13,728 nt of DNA from Komagataeibacter kakiaceti JCM 25156 (GTDB taxonomy: Bacteria; Pseudomonadota; Alphaproteobacteria; Acetobacterales; Acetobacteraceae). The stretch spans positions 1-13,728 of the forward strand of contig NZ_BAIO01000026.1 of assembly GCF_000613305.1 (NCBI RefSeq). Direction: 5' to 3'. The position numbers and the translations under genes were made by a program. Shown here piece by piece: positions 1 to 6,370 of this stretch. The notes under the pieces were generated by a model. The model made no database searches. It had not been told where the DNA came from and saw only the letters and a program-made list of their open reading frames with translations. The first letter of the stretch is position 1. Every line of letters begins with the position of its first letter.

Positions 1-295
1 GGTCAGCCCCAACCTGTGGGCGGGCGTGGGGCTGGTGCGCGGCGGGGCTGGCACGGCACTGGTGGGCGACCCGGCAACCGTTGCCGAGCGGATTGACGAA
101 TATCGCAGGGCCGGTTGTGACAGCTTCATCTTTTCCGGCTATCCGCATCTGGAGGAAGCCTGGCGCTTCGGTGAACTCGTTCTCCCCCTGCTGCCCACGG
201 CGCATGCCACGCGTCCGGCAGCCAGCGCGAACAATACCGGTCCGTTCGGGGAGAGCATCGCCAACACCATCCCGCCCCTGCAGGCGGCATCCTGA
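1..295 (+). CDS. ssuD: FMNH2-dependent alkanesulfonate monooxygenase SsuD, C-terminal part
   Basis: The reading frame enters from the left edge (codons from base 2) and ends at the TGA at 293-295, giving the last 97 residues. The segment [20 protein letters not shown], followed by [11 protein letters not shown] and [15 protein letters not shown], is highly characteristic of SsuD, a luciferase-fold monooxygenase. The family uses FMNH2 from a partner reductase (SsuE) and O2 to split alkanesulfonates into sulfite and an aldehyde in the cytoplasm, supplying sulfur during sulfate limitation. The tail ending in [20 protein letters not shown] is also usual for the proteobacterial form. The catalytic N-terminal half lies outside the window, so activity cannot be judged. 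No ssuC or ssuB follows: a hairpin element begins about 17 bases after the stop, so this looks like the last gene of its transcript. Confidence 0.93.
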   Translation, partial: VSPNLWAGVGLVRGGAGTALVGDPATVAERIDEYRRAGCDSFIFSGYPHLEEAWRFGELVLPLLPTAHATRPAASANNTGPFGESIANTIPPLQAAS

Positions 296-311
296 CGGAT
301 TGATATAAAAC

Positions 312-394
312 ACCAGAAGTTTCCGGGCGCCGCCTTTTCTCAAAAAGGCGGCGTTCCCTGAAGCTTTCTGAAAAAATCCTGACCAGAAACTTCC
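312..394. terminator. Hairpin element, likely terminator of ssuD, flanked by near-identical 13-mers
   Basis: A perfect 11-bp stem (328-338 pairing with 343-353, loop CTCA) contains GCCGCCTTTT/AAAAGGCGGC. It can act on either strand because A and T runs sit inside the stem. A second part, GAAGCTTTCTGAAAAAAT, follows at 360-377. The unit is bracketed by two similar 13-mers, ACCAGAAGTTTCC (312-324) and ACCAGAAACTTCC (382-394). From memory, similar intergenic units (GCCGCC hairpin plus AAGCTTTTT tract) recur in acetic acid bacterial genomes; this cannot be confirmed from one copy. Termination of ssuD is the likely job. Confidence 0.6.
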
Positions 395-642
395 TTATGA
401 ATACAGGATGTTTCGTGAACCGGCTGTGTCAGGCCGCTGCCTGGGGAAAGGTGCGCTACATCCTGTGTGCATCGCAGCTCCGCGTTTTGGCCCCTGTAAA
501 CCATCCTTCCGTGACACCACGTTTCGTGAATGAGACGGCGTTACCAGCATTGGACGGCATCGATCTGACCGGCGGGAGTCCTCAGGCCAGCGGATATGCC
601 CCTGATCTGGAGCGCGGGATAAAGTTGTAAGGAAGAAATATC
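395..642. other. Intergenic stretch with no recognisable gene
   Basis: Between the hairpin element and the small gene at 643 I see no supported coding region, RNA gene or mobile-element remnant. An open frame at 397-630 exists on the plus strand, but it lacks a ribosome binding site and any family resemblance. Two short similar stretches, GTTTCGTGAAC (near 410) and GTTTCGTGAAT (near 522), are too short to interpret. The promoter of the small gene must lie here, but no convincing -35/-10 pair stands out. Confidence 0.5.
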
Positions 643-798
643 ATGACCACACATCACGAACCCTCCGCCGCGGCTCTTGAGCACCGGTTGAAGGAGGTGG
701 AACGCGATCTGGCGCGCGCGCAGAAGGAAAATCCGGAACACGTCCATGCCCTGACCGCCGAGAAGAAAAAGCTCGAAGACCAGATTGCCGGGCGTTGA
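643..798 (+). CDS. Small charged coiled-coil protein (51 aa), function unknown
   Basis: The frame runs from ATG at 643 to TGA at 796-798 and encodes 51 residues beginning MTTHHEPSAAALEHRLKEVE and ending KKLEDQIAGR. A good ribosome binding site (AAGGAAG, 629-635) sits about seven bases before the ATG. The protein is very hydrophilic, with no signal peptide or membrane segment. Two helical stretches, residues 10-28 (LEHRLKEVERDLARAQ) and 37-50 (LTAEKKKLEDQIAG), are separated by a proline near residue 31, as in a short helical hairpin. This pattern resembles DUF465/SlyX-like small coiled-coil proteins (a positively charged K-K-K-L-x-D-x-I end), but the match is by eye and uncertain. A bidirectional terminator follows 34 bases downstream, so it is probably a single-gene transcript. 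Confidence 0.72.
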   Translation: MTTHHEPSAAALEHRLKEVERDLARAQKENPEHVHALTAEKKKLEDQIAGR

Positions 799-832
799 TG
801 TTTATTGTTTTTTCATACGTCAGTTAAAACAG

Positions 833-866
833 ACCCCTTGCGGCAGATGCCACAAGGGGTTTTGTC
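833..866. terminator. Bidirectional intrinsic terminator
   Basis: Stem ACCCCTTG (833-840) pairs with CAAGGGGT (853-860), with a 12-base loop. It is followed on the plus strand by TTTG and on the minus strand by a CTGTTTT tract. It lies between the plus-strand small gene (ending 798) and the minus-strand aldehyde dehydrogenase gene (ending 924), so it can end both convergent transcripts. Confidence 0.72.
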
Positions 867-880
867 CTGTTCAGGGTCAT

Positions 881-916
881 GACAGGCGCGTAACGCCGTT
901 AACGGCCGCGCCTGTC
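881..916. repeat. Nested inverted repeat just after the aldehyde dehydrogenase stop
   Basis: GACAGGCGCG (881-890) pairs perfectly with CGCGCCTGTC (907-916). Inside it lies a 12-base perfect palindrome, GCCGTTAACGGC (895-906), offset by a TAAC bulge. The element begins eight bases past the stop of the minus-strand gene. It has no T tract of its own, so it may stabilise the transcript 3' end or act together with the terminator at 833-860. Confidence 0.55.
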
Positions 917-923
917 CACCGCA

Positions 924-2315
924 TCAGAACGGTGCGTCGATTTCCACAATGTTGATCAGCTTGTGGTTGATGAATTCCTTGATCCCGAGGCCGATCAGTT
1001 CACGGCCATACCCCGAATTCTTGATGCCACCAAAGGGCAGGTCCGCCTTGGGAACAAGGGGGTGGTTGATGAACACCATGCCCGTGCGGATGGCGCGCGC
1101 GACGCGGGCGCCACGGGCTTCATCGCGCGTGAACACGGAACCGCCCAGGCCGTAAGGGGAGTCATTGGCGATGCGGATGGCGTCGGCCTCGTCCTTCGCA
1201 CGGTAGATCTGGGTGACGGGACCGAAGAATTCCCAGTGTCGCGCCGCGTTCCTTTCATCAAGGTTGGACATGAGCAGGGGCTGGAAGAAAGCGCCCTGTT
1301 CGGGAACCGGTGCGCCGATCACTTCAACCTTCGCGCCCAGATCCATCGCCCGCGTCACCTGGTCACGCAGGTCATCCGCCGCCGCCTGGGAGGAGAGCGG
1401 CGCCAGCGTGGTGGCGGGGTCCATCGGGTCACCTGCCTTGAGGGCCGCGACCCCTTCCTTGTACAGTGCGAGGAACTGGTCATAAACGGCGTCGGCCACG
1501 ATCAGACGCTTGGCGGAGACACAGACCTGCCCGGCATTCCAGTGCCGGCCGGTCACCGCCCAGCGGGCCGCCTTTTCAACATCGGCGTCGTCCAGCACGA
1601 TGAAGGCATCGGCCCCACCCAGTTCCATGGTCGCCTTCTTCAGCGCCTTGCCGGCAATACCGGCAATAACCGTGCCAGCCCCTTCCGAACCGGTCAGCGC
1701 CACACCACACACACGCGGGTCGTTCAGGATCATGGCGGTGTGGGGACGGGCCGCGTACAGGTTGCGGAACAGCCCGTGGGGCAGGCCCGCCTCGGCCATG
1801 AGCGTATCGAAGGCGGCGGCGCATTGCGGCAGGTTGGACGCATGCTTGAGCAGCACGGCATTCCCGGCCGAAAGCTGCGGGGCGATGATGCGCACCACCT
1901 GATAGAAGGGGAAGTTCCACGGTTCGATCGCCAGCACGATGCCCAGCGGTTCGTGAACCAGGACGGGCTTGCCTTCCGCCGGGTCGGCCACGGGCAGCAC
2001 TTCCGGCTTCAGCAGGTTTTCGGCATGGCTGGCATAGTATTCGAAGATCTCGGCCGAAAGAATGACTTCCTTCTTCGATTCCTCAAACAGCTTGCCCATT
2101 TCCAGCGTGCCGAGGCGGGCATATTTATCAATATCGCGGCGCAGGATGGCGGCTGCGGCATTCATCACCTTCGCGCGTTCGGCAAAGGAGGTGTCGCGCC
2201 ACGCTTCAAAGGCGGCATGCGCTTCGGTCAGCGCGGTCTGTACTTCCGCGTCCGTGGCGTCGGGGAAGGTGGCGACAACTTCGTTGGTATAGGGATTGGT
2301 TGTAGCGTAAGCCAT
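924..2315 (-). CDS. NAD(P)-dependent aldehyde dehydrogenase, succinate-semialdehyde dehydrogenase type (Sad/YneI-like)
   Basis: This 463-residue cytoplasmic aldehyde dehydrogenase oxidises aldehydes to acids. Overall pattern and length match the Sad/YneI branch (E. coli Sad is about 462 residues), whose usual substrate is succinate semialdehyde. Key features are the oxyanion Asn in EPWNFPF (N134), the nucleotide-binding turn VALTGSEGAG (205-214), the general base in MELGGADAF (E231), the nucleophile in NAGQVCVSAKR (C265), WEFFGPV (361-367) and the C-terminal LPFGGIKNSGYGREL (426-440). The ATG at 2315 has GAGGA upstream on the minus strand. It starts 49 bases after the reductase gene, on the same strand, so the two are probably one transcript. 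Substrate preference cannot be read from sequence. Given the NemR-like regulator upstream, general removal of reactive aldehydes is as likely as a role in GABA or TCA-shunt metabolism. Confidence 0.9.
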   Translation of the reverse strand: MAYATTNPYTNEVVATFPDATDAEVQTALTEAHAAFEAWRDTSFAERAKVMNAAAAILRRDIDKYARLGTLEMGKLFEESKKEVILSAEIFEYYASHAENLLKPEVLPVADPAEGKPVLVHEPLGIVLAIEPWNFPFYQVVRIIAPQLSAGNAVLLKHASNLPQCAAAFDTLMAEAGLPHGLFRNLYAARPHTAMILNDPRVCGVALTGSEGAGTVIAGIAGKALKKATMELGGADAFIVLDDADVEKAARWAVTGRHWNAGQVCVSAKRLIVADAVYDQFLALYKEGVAALKAGDPMDPATTLAPLSSQAAADDLRDQVTRAMDLGAKVEVIGAPVPEQGAFFQPLLMSNLDERNAARHWEFFGPVTQIYRAKDEADAIRIANDSPYGLGGSVFTRDEARGARVARAIRTGMVFINHPLVPKADLPFGGIKNSGYGRELIGLGIKEFINHKLINIVEIDAPF

Positions 2316-2364
2316 TTTAATCCTCGTGTATTTTCAGGTCATTCCGGCGGTACTGGCCTGTGGG

Positions 2365-3522
2365 TCAGGCGGCGGCTTCCAGAATTCTGCGGCTGACATC
2401 AAGTGTCACATCATCGTTTTCGCCCAGATGGGTCATGCCGTGATCTTCAAGCTGCCGCACCAGATCGCTGATGCCTTCACTCCCGATCCCGTAAGCGGAC
2501 AGGCGGGTCGGCACGCCAAGGTTTTCAAAGAATTCCTCGGTCTTGCGGATAACCGCGTCAATCCGCTCGTCTTCCGTGCCCTCGGTCAGGTTCCAGACCC
2601 GTGCGGCGTACTGCAGCAGCTTGGCGCGCTTTTCCGTGCGGCGCACCCGGAGCAGGGCAGGCAGCACCATGGCCAGCGTGCGGGCGTGGTCGATGTGGTA
2701 TTTCGCCGTGATTTCGTGGCCGATCATGTGGGTTGTCCAGTCATGCGGCACGCCCGCGCCGATCAGGCCGTTCAGCGCAAGCGTCGCGACCCACATGAGG
2801 TTGGAGCGCAGGTCATAATCATCCGGCGTAGCCACGATGCGCGGCCCGATTTCCAGCAGGCTGGACAGCAGCCCTTCGGAAAAGCGGTCCTGCGCCATGC
2901 CATCCGCCGGATAGGTCATGTACTGCTCCATCACATGCACGAAGGAGTCCACGACACCGTTGATCACCTGCTTCATGGGCAGGCTCATGGTGCGCATGGG
3001 GTCCAGCACGGAAAAGCGCGGATAGACCAGCGGGTTGGAGAACAGCAGCTTGTCACCGGTGGACTGGCGCGAAATCACGCTCAGGCAGTTCATTTCGGAA
3101 CCGGTCGCGGGCAGGGTGACAACGGTGCCCAGCGGAAGCGCCTTTTTCGCGGCCTCGCCCTTGCTGACCAGAATGTCCCATGGCTCGCCTTCATACGGCA
3201 CGGCGGCGGCAACGAACTTGGTGCCATCCATGACCGACCCGCCGCCCACGGCCAGCAGGAAGTCGAGCTTTTCCGCCCGCACCATGGCCACGGCCTTCAT
3301 TAGGGTTTCGTAAGTCGGGTTGGCTTCAATGCCACCGAACTCCCGGAAGGTCCGGTTGCCAAGTGCGGCACGGACTTCGTTCAGCGTGCCGCTGCGTTCG
3401 GCGCTGGACCCGCCATACAGCACGAGTACGCGGGCGTGGGGGGAAAGCTGTTCATCAAGGCGGGCGATCATGCCCTTGCCGAAAAGAACCCGCGTGGGGT
3501 TGTAGAATTCAAAGTTCTGCAT
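2365..3522 (-). CDS. yqhD: NADPH-dependent aldehyde reductase, YqhD-type iron/zinc alcohol dehydrogenase
   Basis: This 385-residue group III metal-dependent alcohol dehydrogenase is very close to E. coli YqhD (387 residues) along its whole length. Shared stretches include NPTRVLFGKG (8-17), FLLAVGGGSVMDGTKF (88-103), TLPATGSE (136-143), NGLIGAGVPHDW (251-262) and the end THLGENDDVTLDVSRRI. The metal ligands expected from YqhD are in place: D192, H196, H265 and H279. YqhD reduces short-chain and reactive aldehydes (methylglyoxal, glycolaldehyde, acrolein, malondialdehyde) to alcohols with NADPH. The start at 3522 gives the usual YqhD N-terminus (MQNFEFYNPT), and AGGTG lies seven bases before it. 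Two tandem operator-like repeats lie directly upstream (3534-3567), matching one by the TetR gene. First gene of a likely yqhD-aldehyde dehydrogenase operon. Confidence 0.94.
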   Translation of the reverse strand: MQNFEFYNPTRVLFGKGMIARLDEQLSPHARVLVLYGGSSAERSGTLNEVRAALGNRTFREFGGIEANPTYETLMKAVAMVRAEKLDFLLAVGGGSVMDGTKFVAAAVPYEGEPWDILVSKGEAAKKALPLGTVVTLPATGSEMNCLSVISRQSTGDKLLFSNPLVYPRFSVLDPMRTMSLPMKQVINGVVDSFVHVMEQYMTYPADGMAQDRFSEGLLSSLLEIGPRIVATPDDYDLRSNLMWVATLALNGLIGAGVPHDWTTHMIGHEITAKYHIDHARTLAMVLPALLRVRRTEKRAKLLQYAARVWNLTEGTEDERIDAVIRKTEEFFENLGVPTRLSAYGIGSEGISDLVRQLEDHGMTHLGENDDVTLDVSRRILEAAA

Positions 3523-3533
3523 CTCTACACCTA

Positions 3534-3567
3534 TTGGACCGGTCGTCTACATTAGACCGGTCAACTA
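3534..3567. promoter_or_regulatory. Tandem operator-like repeats upstream of yqhD (putative NemR-type boxes)
   Basis: Two copies of the pattern T-N-GACCGGTC-NN-CTA lie 18 bp apart: TTGGACCGGTCGTCTA (3534-3549) and TTAGACCGGTCAACTA (3552-3567). Each has the palindromic core GACCGGTC, and the full form is TAGAC-N5-GTCTA. The 18-bp spacing puts both on the same helical face. The same sequence upstream of the TetR-type regulator gene makes this the likely repressor site for yqhD and the aldehyde dehydrogenase. Binding is inferred. Confidence 0.72.
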
Positions 3568-3607
3568 TTGAAATCATGAAACACGCTGTCCAGGCATTGT
3601 CCTGAAC

Positions 3608-4200
3608 CTAGATTTCCAGAAGCCGCCGGCTTGCCTGCCAAGCGTAGTCAAACGGCGGGGAACCGCGTGTAATCTTTACCATCAGGGTTGAGCCCAGCCA
3701 GAGCTGGTACAGCGATGAGGCCAGCATCGGGGCAGGCTGTCTATTGCCAATGGACCCTTCTTCCTGCCCGGTGGTGATGAGTCTGGCGAGCCGGTCAATG
3801 ACGGTGGTCGTGCCGATTTCCAGAATGGCGCGCATCCGCTCGGACAGATCCGAAACTTCTGCCGCCAGTTTCACGATCAGGCATTTGTTCCCGATCTGCC
3901 CGTCAACATGGGTATCGCGCCAGAACTGGCAGTAACGCGTTATCCGCTGCGCCGCATTGCCTTCACCGTTATTGAGAAGGTCATCCATCCTGACCAGATA
4001 GTCCTCGATATAGGTGCGCAGGAGTCTTCCCCAAAGGCTTCCTTTGATTCGAAGTAATGGTAGAACGACCCCTTGGGAATACCCGCGACCTCGAGTATCT
4101 GCGCCAGCCCCACGGCCGAGAAACCACGCTGGCCGATAAGCGGCCTGGCCGCTTCCAGAATGTGCTGCCGGGCAGCGCGCTGTTTCCCTGCGATCTTCAT
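3608..4200 (-). CDS. nemR: NemR-like TetR-family electrophile-sensing repressor (one frameshift as read)
   Basis: From ATG at 4200 the frame encodes an N-terminal helix-turn-helix (GLAQILEVAGIPKGSFYHYFESKEAFGE, residues 31-58). It then breaks near 4024; the minus-strand text GAAGACTCCTG lacks one base. Adding one base gives 197 residues continuing LLRTYIEDYLVRMDDLLNNG to the stop at 3608. Length and sequence follow E. coli NemR (199 residues), a repressor released by electrophiles such as N-ethylmaleimide, methylglyoxal and hypochlorous acid. NemR's redox Cys106 and Lys175 correspond here to C107 (KCLIVKLAAEV) and K176 (LMVKIT). The start fits the NemR N-terminus, but no clear Shine-Dalgarno precedes it. 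It lies 85 bases upstream of yqhD, same strand, with an operator-like site before each gene. The break is probably a sequence error; if real, the protein stops after the DNA-binding domain. Confidence 0.85.
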
Positions 4201-4246
4201 GAAGGTATCTATATGGGGTGGGGGTCCGGGTGTCCAGACAAAAAAA

Positions 4247-4261
4247 TAGACCGGTCGTCTC
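4247..4261. promoter_or_regulatory. Operator-like site upstream of the NemR-like gene
   Basis: TAGACCGGTCGTCT (4247-4260) repeats the sequence found twice before yqhD and lies 47 bases upstream of the regulator's ATG, in the 76-base gap after the LysR gene. It suggests autoregulation. On the minus strand it is followed by seven T residues, so it may double as a weak terminator for the LysR transcript. Confidence 0.68.
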
Positions 4262-4276
4262 TTTTTGGTGAGCGCC

Positions 4277-5182
4277 TCAGATGACATGCCGGGACATGAT
4301 GTCCTCGATGAGGGCGCCGACCATACGCGTGGTGCGTGAAAGCTGGCGGGTGCGGTCATGTACCAGCGCCAGCGTAAGGTGCGGCACGTTGGCCCCCACC
4401 AGCGGCACGAAGGCAAGTTCCCCCCGCGTCACTTCGGACATGACATCCAGATAACTCAGGAAACCGATGCCGATGCCCATTGTGACAAGGGAGATGATCA
4501 TCTGCACATTGTTCGCCCGGCTGGCCACCGCAAAGGTGATGCGCCCGCTCTCCATGAGCCTTGTGAACACGGAAGAAAGTGCCAGCGGCGGTTCAGGCAC
4601 GATCATGGGGTAATCGGCGCATTGCGCCAGCCGGACAGCGGCATGCCGCGCCAGCGGGTGATCGGGCTGGCAGATGAACCCGAGCGGAAAGGACATGCGC
4701 CGGACGACCACGAGGTCGCGTATCTCCTCCGGGTCAAGCAGCAGGGCAAGGTCGCCCTCGCCGGAGAGCAGGGTCTGGTAAATCCGCCTGTTGTCGCGAA
4801 TGTTCATGTTCAGCACCACGCCGGGGTGGTCATGCTTCATGCGGGCGACCAGTTCCGGCAGAAAGGCGCGCGACAGGGCTTCGGGCGCCAGCAGGTCAAC
4901 CTGGCCGCGACGGATGCCCTTCAGGTCGTCGATCTGGCGGTTCAGGTCATCGAGATCCCGGACCCACCGTCTGGCGCATCCATACAGCAGTTCGCCCGCG
5001 GCGGTCAGGCGCATGCCGGAGGGCAGGCGTTCGAACAGCGGGGTCTGGAGCTGTTTTTCACCCAGCAGGATATGCCGGTTGATGGCGGAACCCGCAATGT
5101 GCAGGTCTTCCGCCGCCTTGCGTATGGAGTGATGGCGGGCAACAGCCAGAAAATAGACCAGGAAGCGGGAAAACGGTTGCAT
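4277..5182 (-). CDS. LysR-family transcriptional regulator
   Basis: Intact 301-residue protein with an N-terminal winged helix-turn-helix (about residues 3-62: FSRFLVYFLAVARHHSIRKA onward, then LFERLPSGMRLTAAGELL) and a periplasmic-binding-like effector domain (about 92-295), including VDLLAPEALSRAFLPELVAR and the hinge-region GIGIGFLSY. The ATG at 5182 leaves a 119-base gap to the divergently transcribed Rieske oxygenase gene at 5302, the classic arrangement for a LysR regulator and its target. Typical LysR proteins bind the intergenic region and activate the divergent gene when the pathway substrate or an intermediate is present. The ligand cannot be predicted. Downstream on the same strand is the NemR-like gene, but that has its own operator, so read-through is probably minor. 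Confidence 0.9.
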   Translation of the reverse strand: MQPFSRFLVYFLAVARHHSIRKAAEDLHIAGSAINRHILLGEKQLQTPLFERLPSGMRLTAAGELLYGCARRWVRDLDDLNRQIDDLKGIRRGQVDLLAPEALSRAFLPELVARMKHDHPGVVLNMNIRDNRRIYQTLLSGEGDLALLLDPEEIRDLVVVRRMSFPLGFICQPDHPLARHAAVRLAQCADYPMIVPEPPLALSSVFTRLMESGRITFAVASRANNVQMIISLVTMGIGIGFLSYLDVMSEVTRGELAFVPLVGANVPHLTLALVHDRTRQLSRTTRMVGALIEDIMSRHVI

Positions 5183-5209
5183 GTGTTCTCATTTCAAGAA
5201 TGGAAAATG

Positions 5210-5230
5210 CTCAATTATGATATATCTGAG
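5210..5230. promoter_or_regulatory. Candidate LysR-binding dyad in the LysR/Rieske intergenic region
   Basis: An AT-rich imperfect dyad, CTCA (5210-5213) and TGAG (5227-5230) around 13 bases of mainly A/T, lies between the divergent genes about 30 bp upstream of the LysR start. It extends to GCTCA...TGAGAGC at 5209-5233. LysR proteins commonly bind such interrupted dyads between divergent genes. The arms are only four bases, so support is weak. Confidence 0.35.
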
Positions 5231-5301
5231 AGCGCAACGCCTGTGAAATGATCTTTCTGAAAGCCGCCGGAGACCGTCCGGCCCGTTCAGGAGAATCCAC
5301 C

Positions 5302-6356
5302 ATGACCACAGCCACCTGCGCCCGCCCGGCCGGTAACCACGCCCTGCCACGCAACATGACGTTCGACGTGGATGACTGGAACATCCTCGCCCGGTGCTGG
5401 TATCCGGTCGCCCTTGTCCGGGAACTGGGTGACCAGCCGCTGGGCGTGACCCTGCTGGATGCCCCGCTGGTGGTCTACCGGGCGGGTGACAGCATTGTCA
5501 TCGCCGATGACCTGTGCCCCCATCGTGGCGTTCCCCTCAGTATGGGCACGGGCGATGGCCAGACGGTGGCCTGCCCCTATCACGGGTTCCGTTTTGGCGG
5601 GAAAGGGCGGTGCGTCAGGGTTCCCGCCCACCCCGACAGCGCCATTCCCGCCAAACTCAACCTGCGTACCTATCCGGCGGTGGAGCGCTATGGCCTGATC
5701 TGGACCTGCCTGCGGCCGGAGGGGGAGACGGTCGCCATTCCCCCCATGCCGCATTGGGATGATCCGGCCTATCAGCAGATCAACTGCCCCTGGATCGACA
5801 TTGCCGGTTTTGCCGGGCGGCAGGTCGAAGGCTTCATTGACGTGGCCCACTTCGCCTTCGTTCATACCGACACGTTCGCCGATCCCGAAAATCCCGTGGT
5901 GCCGCCCTACACGACCCGCACGACGCCGGACGGGTTCGAAGCGGAATACCGCAGCAACGTGGGCAACTACCCCATTGGCCGGGTTGACCGGGGGCGGCCC
6001 GGTTTTGAATGGCTGCGGCACTTCCGGTGCATGTGCCCTTTACCGCGACACTGGAAATCCATTTTCCCGATAACGGTCGCCTTGTCATCATGAACGCGGC
6101 GTCACCCGTGTCGGCACGCAAGACACGCATGTTCGCGCCCATGTGCCGTAACTTCGACAAGGATTTGCCGCTGCAGGACGTGTACGACTTCAACCTGCGG
6201 GTATTCAGGGAGGATCTCGCGCTGGTGGAGGCGCAGAAGCCCGAGAACCTGCCACTGGATCCCACGCTCGAAGCCCATGTGATGGCGGATCGCAGTTCGA
6301 TCGCCTATCGCCGCGCCCTGCGCACCATGGGACTGAGCCAGTTCTTCACGGCGTGA
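5302..6356 (+). CDS. Rieske non-heme iron oxygenase, VanA-like ring-hydroxylating/demethylating subunit (one frameshift as read)
   Basis: Starts at ATG 5302 behind CAGGAGA. An in-frame upstream ATG at 5248 lacks such a site. The Rieske 2Fe-2S site is CPHRG...CPYHG (C72, H74, C91, H94). The mononuclear iron site is EGFIDVAHFAFVH (E176, bridging D180, ligands H183 and H188). The frame breaks after EWLRHFR near 6026; adding one base resumes VHVPFTATLEIHFPDNGRLV and NAASPVSARKTRMFAPMCRN, ending at 6356 (about 351 residues, normal for VanA-like single-component terminal oxygenases). Such enzymes take electrons from a VanB-type reductase to hydroxylate or O-demethylate aromatic or similar substrates in the cytoplasm. 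The reductase gene starts 14 bases downstream. Substrate unknown: vanillate-like methoxyaromatics are only one option. Confidence 0.87.
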
Positions 6357-6370
6357 CGGGAGCAGCACCC

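Noticed and set aside
397..630. A 77-codon plus-strand open frame in the gap after ssuD
   Set aside because: No ribosome binding site, no family resemblance, and no codon-use sign of selection.
963..2396. A 477-codon plus-strand open frame opposite the aldehyde dehydrogenase gene
   Set aside because: The minus strand carries a full, motif-rich aldehyde dehydrogenase. The opposite frame is His/Arg/Gly-rich with no family resemblance and is the kind of stop-free shadow expected in GC-rich coding DNA.
2326..3303. A 325-codon plus-strand open frame opposite yqhD
   Set aside because: Composition (His, Gln, Arg-rich) and lack of a ribosome site mark it as the antisense shadow of the strongly conserved YqhD gene.
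4242..4265. Possible intrinsic terminator of the LysR gene at the operator plus T7 tract
   Set aside because: The stem (AGAC/GTCT) is only four pairs. The sequence is better explained as the regulator's operator; termination there would be incidental.
4358..5251. A 297-codon plus-strand open frame opposite the LysR gene
   Set aside because: The LysR protein has a clear helix-turn-helix and effector domain. The opposite frame has no recognisable domain and biased composition.
5248..5301. Upstream in-frame ATG extending the Rieske protein by 18 residues
   Set aside because: No ribosome site before 5248, whereas CAGGAGA sits at the proper distance from the ATG at 5302. The added residues do not match the usual N-terminus.
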